Assembly: GCF_024189295.1 (NCBI RefSeq)
Contig: NZ_JAIZEN010000002.1
Coordinates: 62,001 to 126,000 of the forward strand
Direction: 5' to 3'
Length of the DNA: 64,000 nt
Source: Halobacillus sp. A1
GTDB lineage: Bacteria; Bacillota; Bacilli; Bacillales; Halobacillaceae
The notes under the pieces are model-generated. The model searched no databases, had not been told where the DNA came from, and was given only the letters and a program-made list of their open reading frames with translations. Shown here piece after piece: positions 19,709 to 28,223 of this stretch (positions are counted from its first letter, which is position 1; each line of letters opens with the position of its first letter). The position numbers were made by a program, and so were the translations under genes.

Positions 19709-20719
19709 TCAGACTGAAGAAACTTCATGACTCTTTTTAATATGGATCAATTGATATAGAAGCATTTCGAAAGCAAGTACCTTGTCCATCCTTCCCTGCT
19801 TCATAACAAAATCAGTTTCCGCCAGCTCATTCATGATGCTGTTCAGCTCTTTCATCGAGAAAGCACGCTCCCTTTTCAAAGCCATTTTGATGACAAAGGG
19901 ATGAGCTTTAACATATTCACGCATTTGATTTTGAGCGTAACCTTTTTGTTTAAGCACTTTCACCTGGCTGATGATGCGAAACTGTGAAGCTAATAAAGCC
20001 ACCAGTGAAATCGGCTCCTCGTTTGCTTTCAATAAATCTTTAAATAAGGTTACTGCCCTTCCTAAATCTCTTTCCATAACGGCATCCACCATTTTCAGCC
20101 CGGAAGTTTCAGAGCTGTGTGACAATAACTCTTCTGCCAGCTCTCTTGTAACGACACCGCCCTCTTCCAAGTTCAGTGCAAGCTTTTCCATTTCCTGGCG
20201 CAGTGCCATAAGGTTCGTTCCTACTTCCTGTGCGAACAATTCATGAATGGATTCGGGCACAGTAATATGTAAATCTTTAGCAATGGATTGAATCCATTTA
20301 TCGATATCCCACTCTTTTACAGCTTGACACATTATTATTTCAGCATGTTTTTTCAGCTGCTTAAACACTTTCTTCCGCTCATCCACTTTTTCGTAAGGTG
20401 CGATGATGATTAGTTTGCTGTAATCAGCGGGATTCTCTATATATTTGAGAAGTGCATCAACATCGTGTTCAAATGGGAGTGAGTCAGGCTTGGCCTTAAG
20501 AAATACAGGGTTGTAGACGATGACTACTTTATTATCTCCTAGAAAAGGAAAGGTTTCTGCATCCGTTATGGCATCCTCAATCGGTGATTCTTCTAAATCA
20601 TATTGCGAAATGTTAAATTCGCGGTCTTCAGGTGCCAGCGTCTTTTCAATTAATTTCTGCTTCTGCTCCTGTATTAAAAAACTCTCAGTTCCATATAATA
20701 AATAGATCGATTTGGCCAC
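19709..20719 (-). CDS. holA: DNA polymerase III, delta subunit
   Basis: A 336-residue clamp-loader delta subunit that opens the beta sliding clamp. The N-terminus SIYLLYGTESFLIQEQKQKL holds the clamp-contacting segment. An AAA+-like fold without a functional Walker A follows. The C-terminal helical collar includes LVALLASQFRIISQVKVLKQKGYAQNQ. Length and order (gpr-rpsT-holA-yqzM-comEC) match B. subtilis yqeN. A palindromic structured element lies ~30 bases upstream of its start. Confidence 0.95.
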   Translation of the reverse strand: MAKSIYLLYGTESFLIQEQKQKLIEKTLAPEDREFNISQYDLEESPIEDAITDAETFPFLGDNKVVIVYNPVFLKAKPDSLPFEHDVDALLKYIENPADYSKLIIIAPYEKVDERKKVFKQLKKHAEIIMCQAVKEWDIDKWIQSIAKDLHITVPESIHELFAQEVGTNLMALRQEMEKLALNLEEGGVVTRELAEELLSHSSETSGLKMVDAVMERDLGRAVTLFKDLLKANEEPISLVALLASQFRIISQVKVLKQKGYAQNQMREYVKAHPFVIKMALKRERAFSMKELNSIMNELAETDFVMKQGRMDKVLAFEMLLYQLIHIKKSHEVSSV

Positions 20720-20748
20720 TTTGTCGCCTTCCTTTCCAGTAAAAAAGT

Positions 20749-20829
20749 TGCGGTGGTGTCCCTTTTAAAAGGAATTCGTGTTTTATTTTATTGCTGTTCA
20801 GCACTTCTGTCAAAATTCCACCACCGCAA
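20749..20829. repeat. Long-armed inverted repeat with a nested palindrome, holA-yqzM intergenic
   Basis: The 334-base divergent gap between holA and yqzM holds a perfect 11-bp inverted repeat: TTGCGGTGGTG at 20749-20759 and its complement at 20819-20829. A nested 14-bp palindrome, TCCTTTTAAAAGGA, lies at 20760-20773. On the minus strand this would be the 5' leader of holA. I see no T-run or known riboswitch. The rest of the gap should carry both divergent promoters, but I found no convincing box pair for either. Confidence 0.55.
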
Positions 20830-21053
20830 TAATCTATATAAACGCCACCTTCACAGCCCCGGGATGCTTAGAAAGTAAACGATGTTGTCCCCCTCATGTG
20901 TATAGTGTGACCTTTTAGAGCAGAAATATCTTTGACAACTTTATCTAGATGAGGCAATCTTATAGGCAGAAAAAGAATTCGTTCAATCTTTTCAGTTTGT
21001 GGATTTTTGATGATCAATCAATTATAATGAAAGTGGATATAGGAGGGGTAACA

Positions 21054-21188
21054 ATGAATGAATTTAAAAAGGATATTCAATCTAAGACGAATGACGTAAT
21101 TGACTCTGGATTAGGGTTTGTTTTTTCATTTGTTTTCTTCTTCGTCATTTTTGGTATAGGCGTATTATTTTCCATCATTGGACAATAG
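21054..21188 (+). CDS. yqzM: YqzM family small membrane protein
   Basis: A 44-residue protein, MNEFKKDIQSKTNDVIDSGL followed by one hydrophobic helix (about 20-41). The longer open frame begins upstream, but AGGAGGGG sits 9 bases before the ATG at 21054. Its place between holA and comEC is that of B. subtilis yqzM, and length and topology agree. The role is unknown; a sporulation link is suspected from the family distribution. A terminator follows directly. Confidence 0.88.
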   Translation: MNEFKKDIQSKTNDVIDSGLGFVFSFVFFFVIFGIGVLFSIIGQ

Positions 21189-21206
21189 TACATATTGATT
21201 GAAATG

Positions 21207-21235
21207 GACTGCTTAGTAGCAGTCTTTTTTTATTT
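21207..21235 (+). terminator. Terminator of yqzM
   Basis: GACTGCT (21207-21213) pairs with AGCAGTC (21218-21224) over a 4-base loop, followed by TTTTTTTATTTT. The tail overlaps the stop codon of the convergent comEC. Confidence 0.9.
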
Positions 21236-23485
21236 TCTTTTCGCATTATACGGTAAATGAGTCGAAAACGTTCCACTTTCTCCGCTGAATTTATATGTGA
21301 CAGCTCCATGAGTATCCGTTCTGAGTATGGTAATGTTGTGATCTTCAAGTAAACTCAAAACTTCTTCATGAGGGTGACCATAACGATTCTCTTTTCCTGC
21401 AGAAACCAGAGCCACTGATGGATTTAAACGATTCAGCCACTCTTCTGATGTCGACGTCTCGCTTCCATGGTGGCCCACCTTCAATACTCCGCTTGATAAC
21501 GACGGGTATCTTTTTAAAATATCCATTTCCACATTTTTAGAAATATCACCTGTAAACAACCAGGACCTCCCGCCAAGTTCAACAAAAGTTACCAACGAAT
21601 TTTCGTTCGGATCTGAATAGTCTTTACTCGGATGTAAAAAATGAAACACAGTACTTCCAAAGGTAAGGCTTTGTCCCCCTTGGATTGTTTTTTTCAGCCC
21701 CGTTTCCATCTCATCATACGGATTTACATATACATTTTCTACAGCGAATGAATTTAATAACGATTCAACGCTGCCACTATGATCCTGATCTTTATGCGAA
21801 ATGATTATTGCATCTAATTCCGATATACCCTTTGCTTTTAAAAAAGGAGAAATGATTTGGTCCGCTATTCGATCCTGGTTACCAGAAAAAATTGAAGGGC
21901 CGGCCGCGTCAATCATGATAACTCCCCGACGATAAGGCAATTCAATGACAAATGCATCTCCCTGTCCAACGTCCAGCATAGTGACATACCCTTCACTACT
22001 GAAATAAGGCTTCAATGAATACGTGAATAGCAGCAGCACAAATAGCACTCCATAACTAAAGGCACGAGATAAACGGGTAAGAATCCAGTTCTTCATCATG
22101 AGTGTAAAAAAGATAAAACCCGCACATACCCAGACCCCTTCTATTTCTCCTACAACCCATTGAATGTTAAAGAAATCCGAATGATTCATGAGAAACTCGA
22201 ATATTGTGTTGTGCACCCAACCAAATATTTCAGATAATTCCGCACCTAACAAAGGAAGGGTTATGGATATAAGTACTAATAAGATTAGTATCGGTATAAT
22301 CAGCAATGAAAAATAAGGCACCAGTATGAAGTTGGCGAGGAGGGATAAAGGATTGAATTGATAGAAGTGATGAAGCTGCAAAGTGAGGATGCATAATTGA
22401 CTGATCAAACTGATTTCTACAGATACTATTAACGGATGCTTCTCCTTAAAAATCGAGGTGGATAAAATCAGAGCGAAAGTTACCAGAAATGAAAATTGGA
22501 AACCGAGATTATGGATGTAATGCGGTGAAGAAAGAAGAAGAACTAAAGCGACAAAAGATATAACATCAGTTATATTAACCCGAACCTTCATCTGAACCAG
22601 AAACAATATGACTACCGCCATTATAGACGATCGAAGGACTGAAGGTGCGGCACCGGCAATGAACGCATAGACAGGAATGATAACGAGCAGCAGCCACCTT
22701 GACTGTTCAAGAGTGGTCAAACCTGAACGATATAAGAAAAAGAACATTCCCCCTATGAATAAACCTACGTGGAGACCCGAAATAGCCAATAAATGCGAGA
22801 CGTTAAAATCCCTGAACCAGTCCACCGTCTCGGGAGGCAAAAGGGTAGTATCACCAAACACAAGTGCAGAAGCCCACATGAACGTTTGATCATTCATTGA
22901 CCTCTCTGCTCTCTGGATTAACTTTTGTCTAAGGTCATATGCAGTCTGAAGCACTGAGGACCCTTCACATATAATTTCATCAGAAGCACTCAGCGTAACC
23001 TCATAGAAAATGTTCTGATGCTCTAAATACTTCTGATAATCAAACTGTCCGGGGTTCCTGGCTGACTCAGGTGCTTGATATTCACTGAACACTATACATG
23101 AAGCTCCCAATCTTAGCTGTGAGCGCAATTGGTCATACTCACTGCCGGCTTCATCATTTTTGTAGTATTGTACAATCGCTTTTTGATGACTATCAGTTAA
23201 TGAGAGGGTAGTTCGAAAATATGATGGGGTTTCTGTTAGTGGAGAGGATATAGTTCCTTCTAAATTGTTTGTTGGCGGGAAGGCCGGGCCAACTTGAGGA
23301 GTGAAAAGGAAAGTGCCGAAAATGAAGAAGGAGATTAAAATCCCTCTCCAAGTCCAGGCAGTAATAAGGTAATATAACCATGCTGTAAAAGATATTATAA
23401 AAAAGAACTGCATTTCCCTGTCGCTTATCGTAAACAACCCGCCCATAATCAACGCAAATACTATTAAGTGGAGGTTACCTCTCAT
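21230..23485 (-). CDS. comEC: DNA uptake channel ComEC
   Basis: A 751-residue ComEC/Rec2 protein, the membrane channel for transforming DNA. It has an N-terminal membrane region, a ComEC OB-like segment (about 110-175), and the competence helix bundle carrying DFNVSHLLAISGLHVGLFIGG. A C-terminal metallo-beta-lactamase-like domain (about 505-740) contains MLDVGQGDAFVIEL, IISHKDQDHSGSVE, FTGDISKNVE and VGHHGSETSTS. The start overlaps comEB by 11 bases and has no clear ribosome site, so translation is likely coupled. Confidence 0.96.
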   Translation of the reverse strand: MRGNLHLIVFALIMGGLFTISDREMQFFFIISFTAWLYYLITAWTWRGILISFFIFGTFLFTPQVGPAFPPTNNLEGTISSPLTETPSYFRTTLSLTDSHQKAIVQYYKNDEAGSEYDQLRSQLRLGASCIVFSEYQAPESARNPGQFDYQKYLEHQNIFYEVTLSASDEIICEGSSVLQTAYDLRQKLIQRAERSMNDQTFMWASALVFGDTTLLPPETVDWFRDFNVSHLLAISGLHVGLFIGGMFFFLYRSGLTTLEQSRWLLLVIIPVYAFIAGAAPSVLRSSIMAVVILFLVQMKVRVNITDVISFVALVLLLSSPHYIHNLGFQFSFLVTFALILSTSIFKEKHPLIVSVEISLISQLCILTLQLHHFYQFNPLSLLANFILVPYFSLLIIPILILLVLISITLPLLGAELSEIFGWVHNTIFEFLMNHSDFFNIQWVVGEIEGVWVCAGFIFFTLMMKNWILTRLSRAFSYGVLFVLLLFTYSLKPYFSSEGYVTMLDVGQGDAFVIELPYRRGVIMIDAAGPSIFSGNQDRIADQIISPFLKAKGISELDAIIISHKDQDHSGSVESLLNSFAVENVYVNPYDEMETGLKKTIQGGQSLTFGSTVFHFLHPSKDYSDPNENSLVTFVELGGRSWLFTGDISKNVEMDILKRYPSLSSGVLKVGHHGSETSTSEEWLNRLNPSVALVSAGKENRYGHPHEEVLSLLEDHNITILRTDTHGAVTYKFSGESGTFSTHLPYNAKRK

Positions 23486-24059
23486 AATTTTTTTGCAGCG
23501 GGACGTGAAACAGATCGTTGGCCCGTTCTTTTAATAAAGCCACCTTTTCCTCATCGATGTCGCTCTTTTCTAAATTTGATATCAGTTCATCCACTAAGCT
23601 GCCTTTCTCCAACAGTTCTTCTGCCGTTCCTAAGCTATGGTCAACCTTGATCATAGCAACTTTGGCATCTTCAAACAGTTGGATAGCATATGGATGGTTT
23701 CGGTAATCTTCACTGTAATACACGGCTTTAATTCCCGCCTGAATTATGGCTTTTGTGCAGTGTAAGCAAGGGAAATGAGTGACATATATTTCAGCCCCCT
23801 CTGTCGCTACACCGAATTTGGAACATTGAAGCAATGCATTCATCTCTGCATGGATCGTGCGTACACAATGACCATCTATGACATAACAGCCTTCATCGAT
23901 ACAGTGAACGCCTCCTGAGACGCTTCCGTTGTATCCACCCGCAATCATGCGTTTATCTCGTATAATAACGGCTCCTACAGCTAATCTTTCACAAGTACTT
24001 CGAGTTTTCAATAAATAGCTCTGAGCCATAAAATAATGGTCCCAAGAAATACGTTCCAT
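23475..24059 (-). CDS. comEB: ComE operon protein 2 (dCMP deaminase family)
   Basis: A ~194-residue ComEB, similar to dCMP deaminases. Zinc ligands are visible in HCVRTIHAEMNAL (His-Ala-Glu) and HFPCLHCTKAII (two cysteines). A short C-terminal extension beyond the deaminase fold is normal for ComEB. The family start MERISWDHYF is at 24059; an in-frame ATG eight codons earlier has no ribosome site. It is dispensable for transformation in B. subtilis but lies in the comE operon, overlapping comEC. Confidence 0.94.
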   Translation of the reverse strand: MERISWDHYFMAQSYLLKTRSTCERLAVGAVIIRDKRMIAGGYNGSVSGGVHCIDEGCYVIDGHCVRTIHAEMNALLQCSKFGVATEGAEIYVTHFPCLHCTKAIIQAGIKAVYYSEDYRNHPYAIQLFEDAKVAMIKVDHSLGTAEELLEKGSLVDELISNLEKSDIDEEKVALLKERANDLFHVPLQKNYER

Positions 24060-24127
24060 AAAACTACCGCCCCCATCGTTCATTTATAATTTAGTTTACT
24101 CTTAGAGAAAATCGACGTCAATCAACG

Positions 24128-24763
24128 CTATGGAACTTGTATCTTTTCTTTTATTTGTTCTAACGTTTTTTCACCTATTCCTGAAACCTCCAGAAGGTCT
24201 TCTGCATTATTAAACCATCCATTTTCTTCACGGTATTGAACAATGGCGTCCGCTTTTGAAGGTCCTATCCCTTGTAAGACTTGAATCTCTTCAGAGGTAG
24301 CTTGATTAATCCTGACAAGAGAATCTGACGGCTTAGAAGAACTGGAAGCTTCTCCTTCAACCAACTCTTCATCTGTTCCTATTCCTTTCTCTGATACTAA
24401 AATGACCATTTCATCTTGTACCTTAAGTGCGAGGTTGACGCTCGTCTCATCCGCTCTCTCTGTCATACCCCCTGCCATATTTATAGCATCATTCACTCTC
24501 GTGCCTTGATCCATCTCATATATTCCAGGATTTACGACTTCTCCTTTAACATCAACGACAACCCCTCCTGACTTAACATCTTGGCCAGGAACTTCATCTG
24601 CTGTGGATTGTTCCTCCAACATTGGATCTGCTGAGGCTTCATCTACAATCATAGCCTCTTCTTCAGGGTTGACCCGCCACACAATTACAAAAAAGAGCAC
24701 AACAATTAAAACCCAGCCATAGCGTTTTAGTAATAGCAACAAGATAAGCCAATCTCCTTTCAT
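24128..24763 (-). CDS. comEA: Competence DNA receptor ComEA
   Basis: A 211-residue membrane-anchored DNA-binding protein that captures exogenous double-stranded DNA. A basic start and one membrane helix (about 13-30) precede an acidic linker. An SLBB domain follows (VVDVKGEVVNPGIYEMDQGT, about 68-128). The C-terminal helix-hairpin-helix pair carries INQATSEEIQVLQGIGPSKA and LLEVSGIGEKTLEQI. The ATG at 24763 lacks an upstream ribosome site, while AAAGGAG lies inside codons 2-4. A TTG at codon 8 may therefore be the true start, which would not alter the domains. Confidence 0.94.
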   Translation of the reverse strand: MKGDWLILLLLLKRYGWVLIVVLFFVIVWRVNPEEEAMIVDEASADPMLEEQSTADEVPGQDVKSGGVVVDVKGEVVNPGIYEMDQGTRVNDAINMAGGMTERADETSVNLALKVQDEMVILVSEKGIGTDEELVEGEASSSSKPSDSLVRINQATSEEIQVLQGIGPSKADAIVQYREENGWFNNAEDLLEVSGIGEKTLEQIKEKIQVP

Positions 24764-24817
24764 AATTCATTTTTCAGTGAATAAAGTAATTAGGTAAACG
24801 ATAAGGAGGAGATTTCC

Positions 24818-25621
24818 ATGCGTTATGGGATCATAGGGACAGGTAATATGGGTAGTATGCTGACTCATGCGTTGATTTCCAGCGGAGCGGTTAATGAAGA
24901 ACACGTTACGATTTATAATCGTACGAAGGATAAAGCAGAAAAATTGCAGGAAGTATTCAATGGCTTAACAGTTGCTGAAGATATTGCGGAGGCTGCTGCT
25001 AACAGTGATATTGTTTTCATTTGTGTGAAACCCCATCACTATAAAGATGTCATTCAAAACTTTGTGCCAACCCCCTCCCAATGCATAGTGTCAATCACTA
25101 GTCCCGTCTCTGTGCAGGAACTGGAGAAAGTACTGAACTGCCAAATCGTTCGTATCGTACCCTCAATCACGAATAGAGCCCACGCCGGGGTCAGTTTATT
25201 TACATTCGGGGAACGCGTTGAATCCACCTATCGAGCCGAACTGTTAGACACTTTTTCAAAGTTCTCTAAACCGATTGAAGTGGATGAAGAGAATATTCGT
25301 GTGGCTTCTGATATTGTTTCTTGCGGTCCAGCTTTTATTGGCTTTCTGCTCCAAAATATGATTGAAGCTGCTCAAACCGTAGGAGGGATTTCTAAAGATC
25401 AAGGAACCCAATTAGTCGAAGAAATGATTATCGGACTGGGCACGCTTTTAGATAAAAAAATATTCAGCCTTCCTGAACTCATCGAGAAAGTTACGGTTAA
25501 AGGTGGAGTTACGGGAGAAGGGCTCGTGGCTCTGGAAGAAAATATAGATGATACGTTCATTACTATGTTTCAAGCTACTCATTATAAGCATTATCGCGAT
25601 AAATTATCCATTAATTTATAA
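24818..25621 (+). CDS. comER: ComER, pyrroline-5-carboxylate reductase-like protein
   Basis: A 267-residue protein of the ProC superfamily, divergent from comEA as in B. subtilis. The NAD(P)-binding loop is IIGTGNMGSMLTHAL, and the middle carries VFICVKPHHYKDVIQ. The C-terminal helical domain has SCGPAFIGFLLQNMIEAA. Whether it has reductase activity is unknown; ComER has been linked to sporulation and biofilm control through Spo0A in some bacilli. AAGGAGGAG precedes the ATG. Confidence 0.94.
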   Translation: MRYGIIGTGNMGSMLTHALISSGAVNEEHVTIYNRTKDKAEKLQEVFNGLTVAEDIAEAAANSDIVFICVKPHHYKDVIQNFVPTPSQCIVSITSPVSVQELEKVLNCQIVRIVPSITNRAHAGVSLFTFGERVESTYRAELLDTFSKFSKPIEVDEENIRVASDIVSCGPAFIGFLLQNMIEAAQTVGGISKDQGTQLVEEMIIGLGTLLDKKIFSLPELIEKVTVKGGVTGEGLVALEENIDDTFITMFQATHYKHYRDKLSINL

Positions 25622-25650
25622 TATTCGACACTGAAACGAATTTTCCTGCA

Positions 25651-25685
25651 TGAAAAAAGGGAGCTATATTACAGCTCCCTCTCTT
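25651..25685. terminator. Bidirectional terminator between comER and yqeM
   Basis: AGGGAGCT (25658-25665) pairs with AGCTCCCT (25673-25680) over a 7-base loop. It has a T-run on the minus strand (complement of AAAAAA) and a T/C-rich tail on the plus strand. It ends the yqeG-yqeM operon and probably comER too. Confidence 0.88.
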
Positions 25686-26412
25686 TCTTACGGCATACAA
25701 AGAAAAGCCTGTTGCCTGTTTCATTCAGTTCATTAGAAAAATCACTCGTTATACTTTCAATATCAAAGCCAGTTTTATTCAGAAGCTGCTTTAATGTTTC
25801 TGTAGAATATCCTCGTTGAAAATGAGTTTCATCAAACCTAACATGGTGACCTTCGTTATTTTGGACGAAAAACGTCAAATCATGAACGAGAGAATATTCA
25901 CTTTCACCAGGATCACAGAACCAAATATAAGAAATTTCGTCGTACACCTCGGCAAAAGTTTGTCCATATAAATGCTGAACGATATGTTCAACTGAGTGTA
26001 CGTCAAATAAAAACAGCCCATCCGCCTTCAAAGCATCATACGCACGTATAAAAACGTCCTCAACATTTTTTTCATCAGTTATATAATTCAGTACGTCACA
26101 AAATGAAAAAACGCAGTCAAAGTCATAGAGCCCATCTAATCGCGTGATATCCTGTCGAAGCCATTGAACGGTTTTCGCATTATCCTTTGAAGCAGCGACA
26201 GCAAGCATATCCTCAGACAGGTCAACTCCAGTCATTTGATAATGACCCGCTAGACGGAGAGTGATTTCCCCAGTACCACAGCCAAGGTCAAGAATGCGAT
26301 TTGTATCCGGGTGATAGGAATTGATGACTCTCTTCGTCCACGCCTCCCAATTCTCATAAGGTGCATCCTGCATGAGCCGGTCGTAGACTTCAGCCATTTG
26401 TTGATAACTCAA
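25669..26412 (-). CDS. yqeM: SAM-dependent methyltransferase YqeM
   Basis: A 247-residue class I methyltransferase with the glycine motif RILDLGCGTGEITLRLA, an acidic binding residue in MTGVDLSEDMLAVA, and FSFCDVLNYI. The substrate is unknown. The start is TTG at 26412, overlapping the rsfS stop by four bases, with GAGGG nine bases upstream. It is the last gene of the yqeG-to-yqeM operon, whose members mostly serve ribosome assembly, so a translation-related substrate is a guess. Confidence 0.93.
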   Translation of the reverse strand: MSYQQMAEVYDRLMQDAPYENWEAWTKRVINSYHPDTNRILDLGCGTGEITLRLAGHYQMTGVDLSEDMLAVAASKDNAKTVQWLRQDITRLDGLYDFDCVFSFCDVLNYITDEKNVEDVFIRAYDALKADGLFLFDVHSVEHIVQHLYGQTFAEVYDEISYIWFCDPGESEYSLVHDLTFFVQNNEGHHVRFDETHFQRGYSTETLKQLLNKTGFDIESITSDFSNELNETGNRLFFVCRKKEREL

Positions 26413-26762
26413 CCTTCAATACCCTCTAAGCTTACAGTAGAAGCGTCCCCCCATAAGCGTTCTAAGTTATAATAATGTCGCTCGTCTTTATGGAATATGT
26501 GACAAACTACACCATTCAAATCTACAAGGATCCAGCGAGCTTTATCAAATCCTTCCATTCGTTTCACTTCGATTCCATTTTCTTCTGCCTGCGCTTTTAC
26601 TTCTCTGGCAATAGCCTGAACTTGACGCTCATTAGACCCCTCACAAATTAAAAAGTAATCAGCTACTAATGAAACGTCAGCCATATCCAATACTACTATA
26701 TCGTGTGCCCGCTTTTCATCGCATGCTTTAGCCGCGACGGTCACTAACTCTCTACTTTCCAT
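26409..26762 (-). CDS. rsfS: Ribosome silencing factor RsfS
   Basis: A 117-residue RsfS/YbeB/Iojap protein. It binds L14 on the 50S subunit and blocks subunit joining under nutrient limitation. Family segments are DIVVLDMADVSLVADYFLICEGSN (split here for reading) and WILVDLNGVVCHIFHKDERHYYNLERLWGD. GGGAGGA precedes the ATG. It lies between yqeK and yqeM as in B. subtilis yqeL. Confidence 0.97.
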   Translation of the reverse strand: MESRELVTVAAKACDEKRAHDIVVLDMADVSLVADYFLICEGSNERQVQAIAREVKAQAEENGIEVKRMEGFDKARWILVDLNGVVCHIFHKDERHYYNLERLWGDASTVSLEGIEG

Positions 26763-26802
26763 ATTATTCCTCCCGTTTTCATTCAGGTTCTTTAAAACAT
26801 CC

Positions 26803-27363
26803 TTATACTAATTGATTATATGCATGAAACGTATTTGGATAAACTGAACTTTTATTATTCATTAAAAATTGTATCGTGTTGATCATAGCTTGCAGACATG
26901 CCTTATCCAAGTCTTGTTCAGCTAACTCCCTTACTTCTTCCACGCCTGAAAATTTACGTCCCGGCTCGATATAATCAGCTAAAAATACGACTTTATCTAA
27001 TATGCTCATATCTTTCTTACCACTCGTGTGACAGGCAATAGCTGATTGGACTTCCTTATCTTTAAGCTGGATTTCCTTTTCAAGCATTAAGGCCCCTACA
27101 GGACCATGCCATAGTTCATGATGATAATACAAAAGGTCCTTTGAAAGTCGCTGGTCTTTTAAAATCCATTGTTTCAACTCATCTTTACTCTTATTTTTTG
27201 CAAAATCGTGTAAAATAGCAGCTTTTTCTGTACGAGCCAGATCAGCTCCATATTTCCTGGCAAGTTCCAAAGCAGTATCAGTCACTCTAATCGTATGTTC
27301 GTATCGAGACTTTTTCAAATGAGGTTTTACGAATTCCAGTAGCTGATCACGGTTTAAATTCAT
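26803..27363 (-). CDS. yqeK: HD-domain Ap4A hydrolase YqeK
   Basis: A 186-residue HD-superfamily hydrolase. Metal ligands are visible at H23 (YEHTIRVTD), the HD pair in AAILHDFAKNKS, the histidines in YYHHELWHGPVGA, and D in FLADYIEPGR. YqeK-family enzymes hydrolyse diadenosine tetraphosphate symmetrically to ADP. The start overlaps nadD by 17 bases. Pairing nadD with yqeK is very common in Firmicutes, and in some species the two are fused. Confidence 0.95.
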   Translation of the reverse strand: MNLNRDQLLEFVKPHLKKSRYEHTIRVTDTALELARKYGADLARTEKAAILHDFAKNKSKDELKQWILKDQRLSKDLLYYHHELWHGPVGALMLEKEIQLKDKEVQSAIACHTSGKKDMSILDKVVFLADYIEPGRKFSGVEEVRELAEQDLDKACLQAMINTIQFLMNNKSSVYPNTFHAYNQLV

Positions 27364-27919
27364 ACAAAGCGTTCTCCTTTATAAAGTGAAAAACTCCTTC
27401 AGGAATAAGGTAACGTATTGATTTTTTATCGGTCAACCTTTGTCTTATCATAGAGGACGAAATATCAATACGAGGTATTTCCACCATTTTCACATTGAAA
27501 TGAGAATCGAGTGCAATCCCTTCCCGGCCGACACCTACGAACTGTACGAGTTCATTTAATTCTTCTATTTTGTGCCAGCGGTCTAAATACTGGACCATAT
27601 CGCCGCCGATAATAAAGCAAAACTCGTCTGAAGGGTATTCTTTCAATAAACTTTTCATCGTATCAATTGTATAAGACTTGCCTTCACGATTCAGTTCAAT
27701 TTCGGAAACGAAAAAGTGAGGGTTTCCTTCAGTGGCTTTCCTCACCATTTGCAAGCGATCTTCAGCTGATACCGCAGCTTCTTGTTTATGGGGTGGAAGA
27801 TGGGAAGGAATGAACCAGACCTCATCTAATTCCAGATTTTCCCTGATATGTTCAGCTATAATCATATGACCTAGATGGGGCGGATCAAAAGTCCCTCCTA
27901 ACAATCCAATCCTTTTCAT
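27347..27919 (-). CDS. nadD: Nicotinate-nucleotide adenylyltransferase
   Basis: A 190-residue NadD, which joins nicotinate mononucleotide and ATP to make deamido-NAD. The nucleotidyltransferase signature GGTFDPPHLGHMIIAEH is at the N-terminus, and DISSSMIRQRLTDKKSIRYL near the C-terminus holds the second ATP motif. AGGAG precedes the ATG. It is translationally overlapped with yqeK downstream and preceded by yhbY. Confidence 0.97.
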   Translation of the reverse strand: MKRIGLLGGTFDPPHLGHMIIAEHIRENLELDEVWFIPSHLPPHKQEAAVSAEDRLQMVRKATEGNPHFFVSEIELNREGKSYTIDTMKSLLKEYPSDEFCFIIGGDMVQYLDRWHKIEELNELVQFVGVGREGIALDSHFNVKMVEIPRIDISSSMIRQRLTDKKSIRYLIPEGVFHFIKENALYEFKP

Positions 27920-27931
27920 TTTAAATCTCCT

Positions 27932-28222
27932 CTATGGTAGATTGATTTGTTTATTATTGACAGATTCTTTATAAAGGATAACGGTATTTCCGATCACCTG
28001 TACAATGTGAGCTCCCGTTTGGCTGGCGATTTCATCTGCCACAGCTTGATTATCATCAAAATTGTTTTGTAGAATGCTTACTTTGATCAGCTCCCTTTTT
28101 TCAAGAGCTTCACTTATTTGTGTAGTCATGTTGTCGTTGACTCCTGCCTTTCCTACTTGAAAGATCGGCTGGATGTCATGGGATTGCTTACGTAAATATT
28201 TCTTGCCTTTACTTGTTAACAT
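27932..28222 (-). CDS. yhbY: Ribosome assembly RNA-binding protein YhbY
   Basis: A 96-residue CRM-domain protein, called YqeI in B. subtilis. It binds pre-50S rRNA during large-subunit assembly. The family start MLTSKGKKYLRKQSHDIQPIFQVGK (shortened: LTSKGKKYLRK...PIFQVGKAG) and the GxxG-like loop KRELIKVSILQN are visible. AAAAGGAG precedes the ATG. It sits 1 base after aroE and beside yqeH, another ribosome-assembly gene. Confidence 0.96.
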   Translation of the reverse strand: MLTSKGKKYLRKQSHDIQPIFQVGKAGVNDNMTTQISEALEKRELIKVSILQNNFDDNQAVADEIASQTGAHIVQVIGNTVILYKESVNNKQINLP

Positions 28223-28223
28223 T

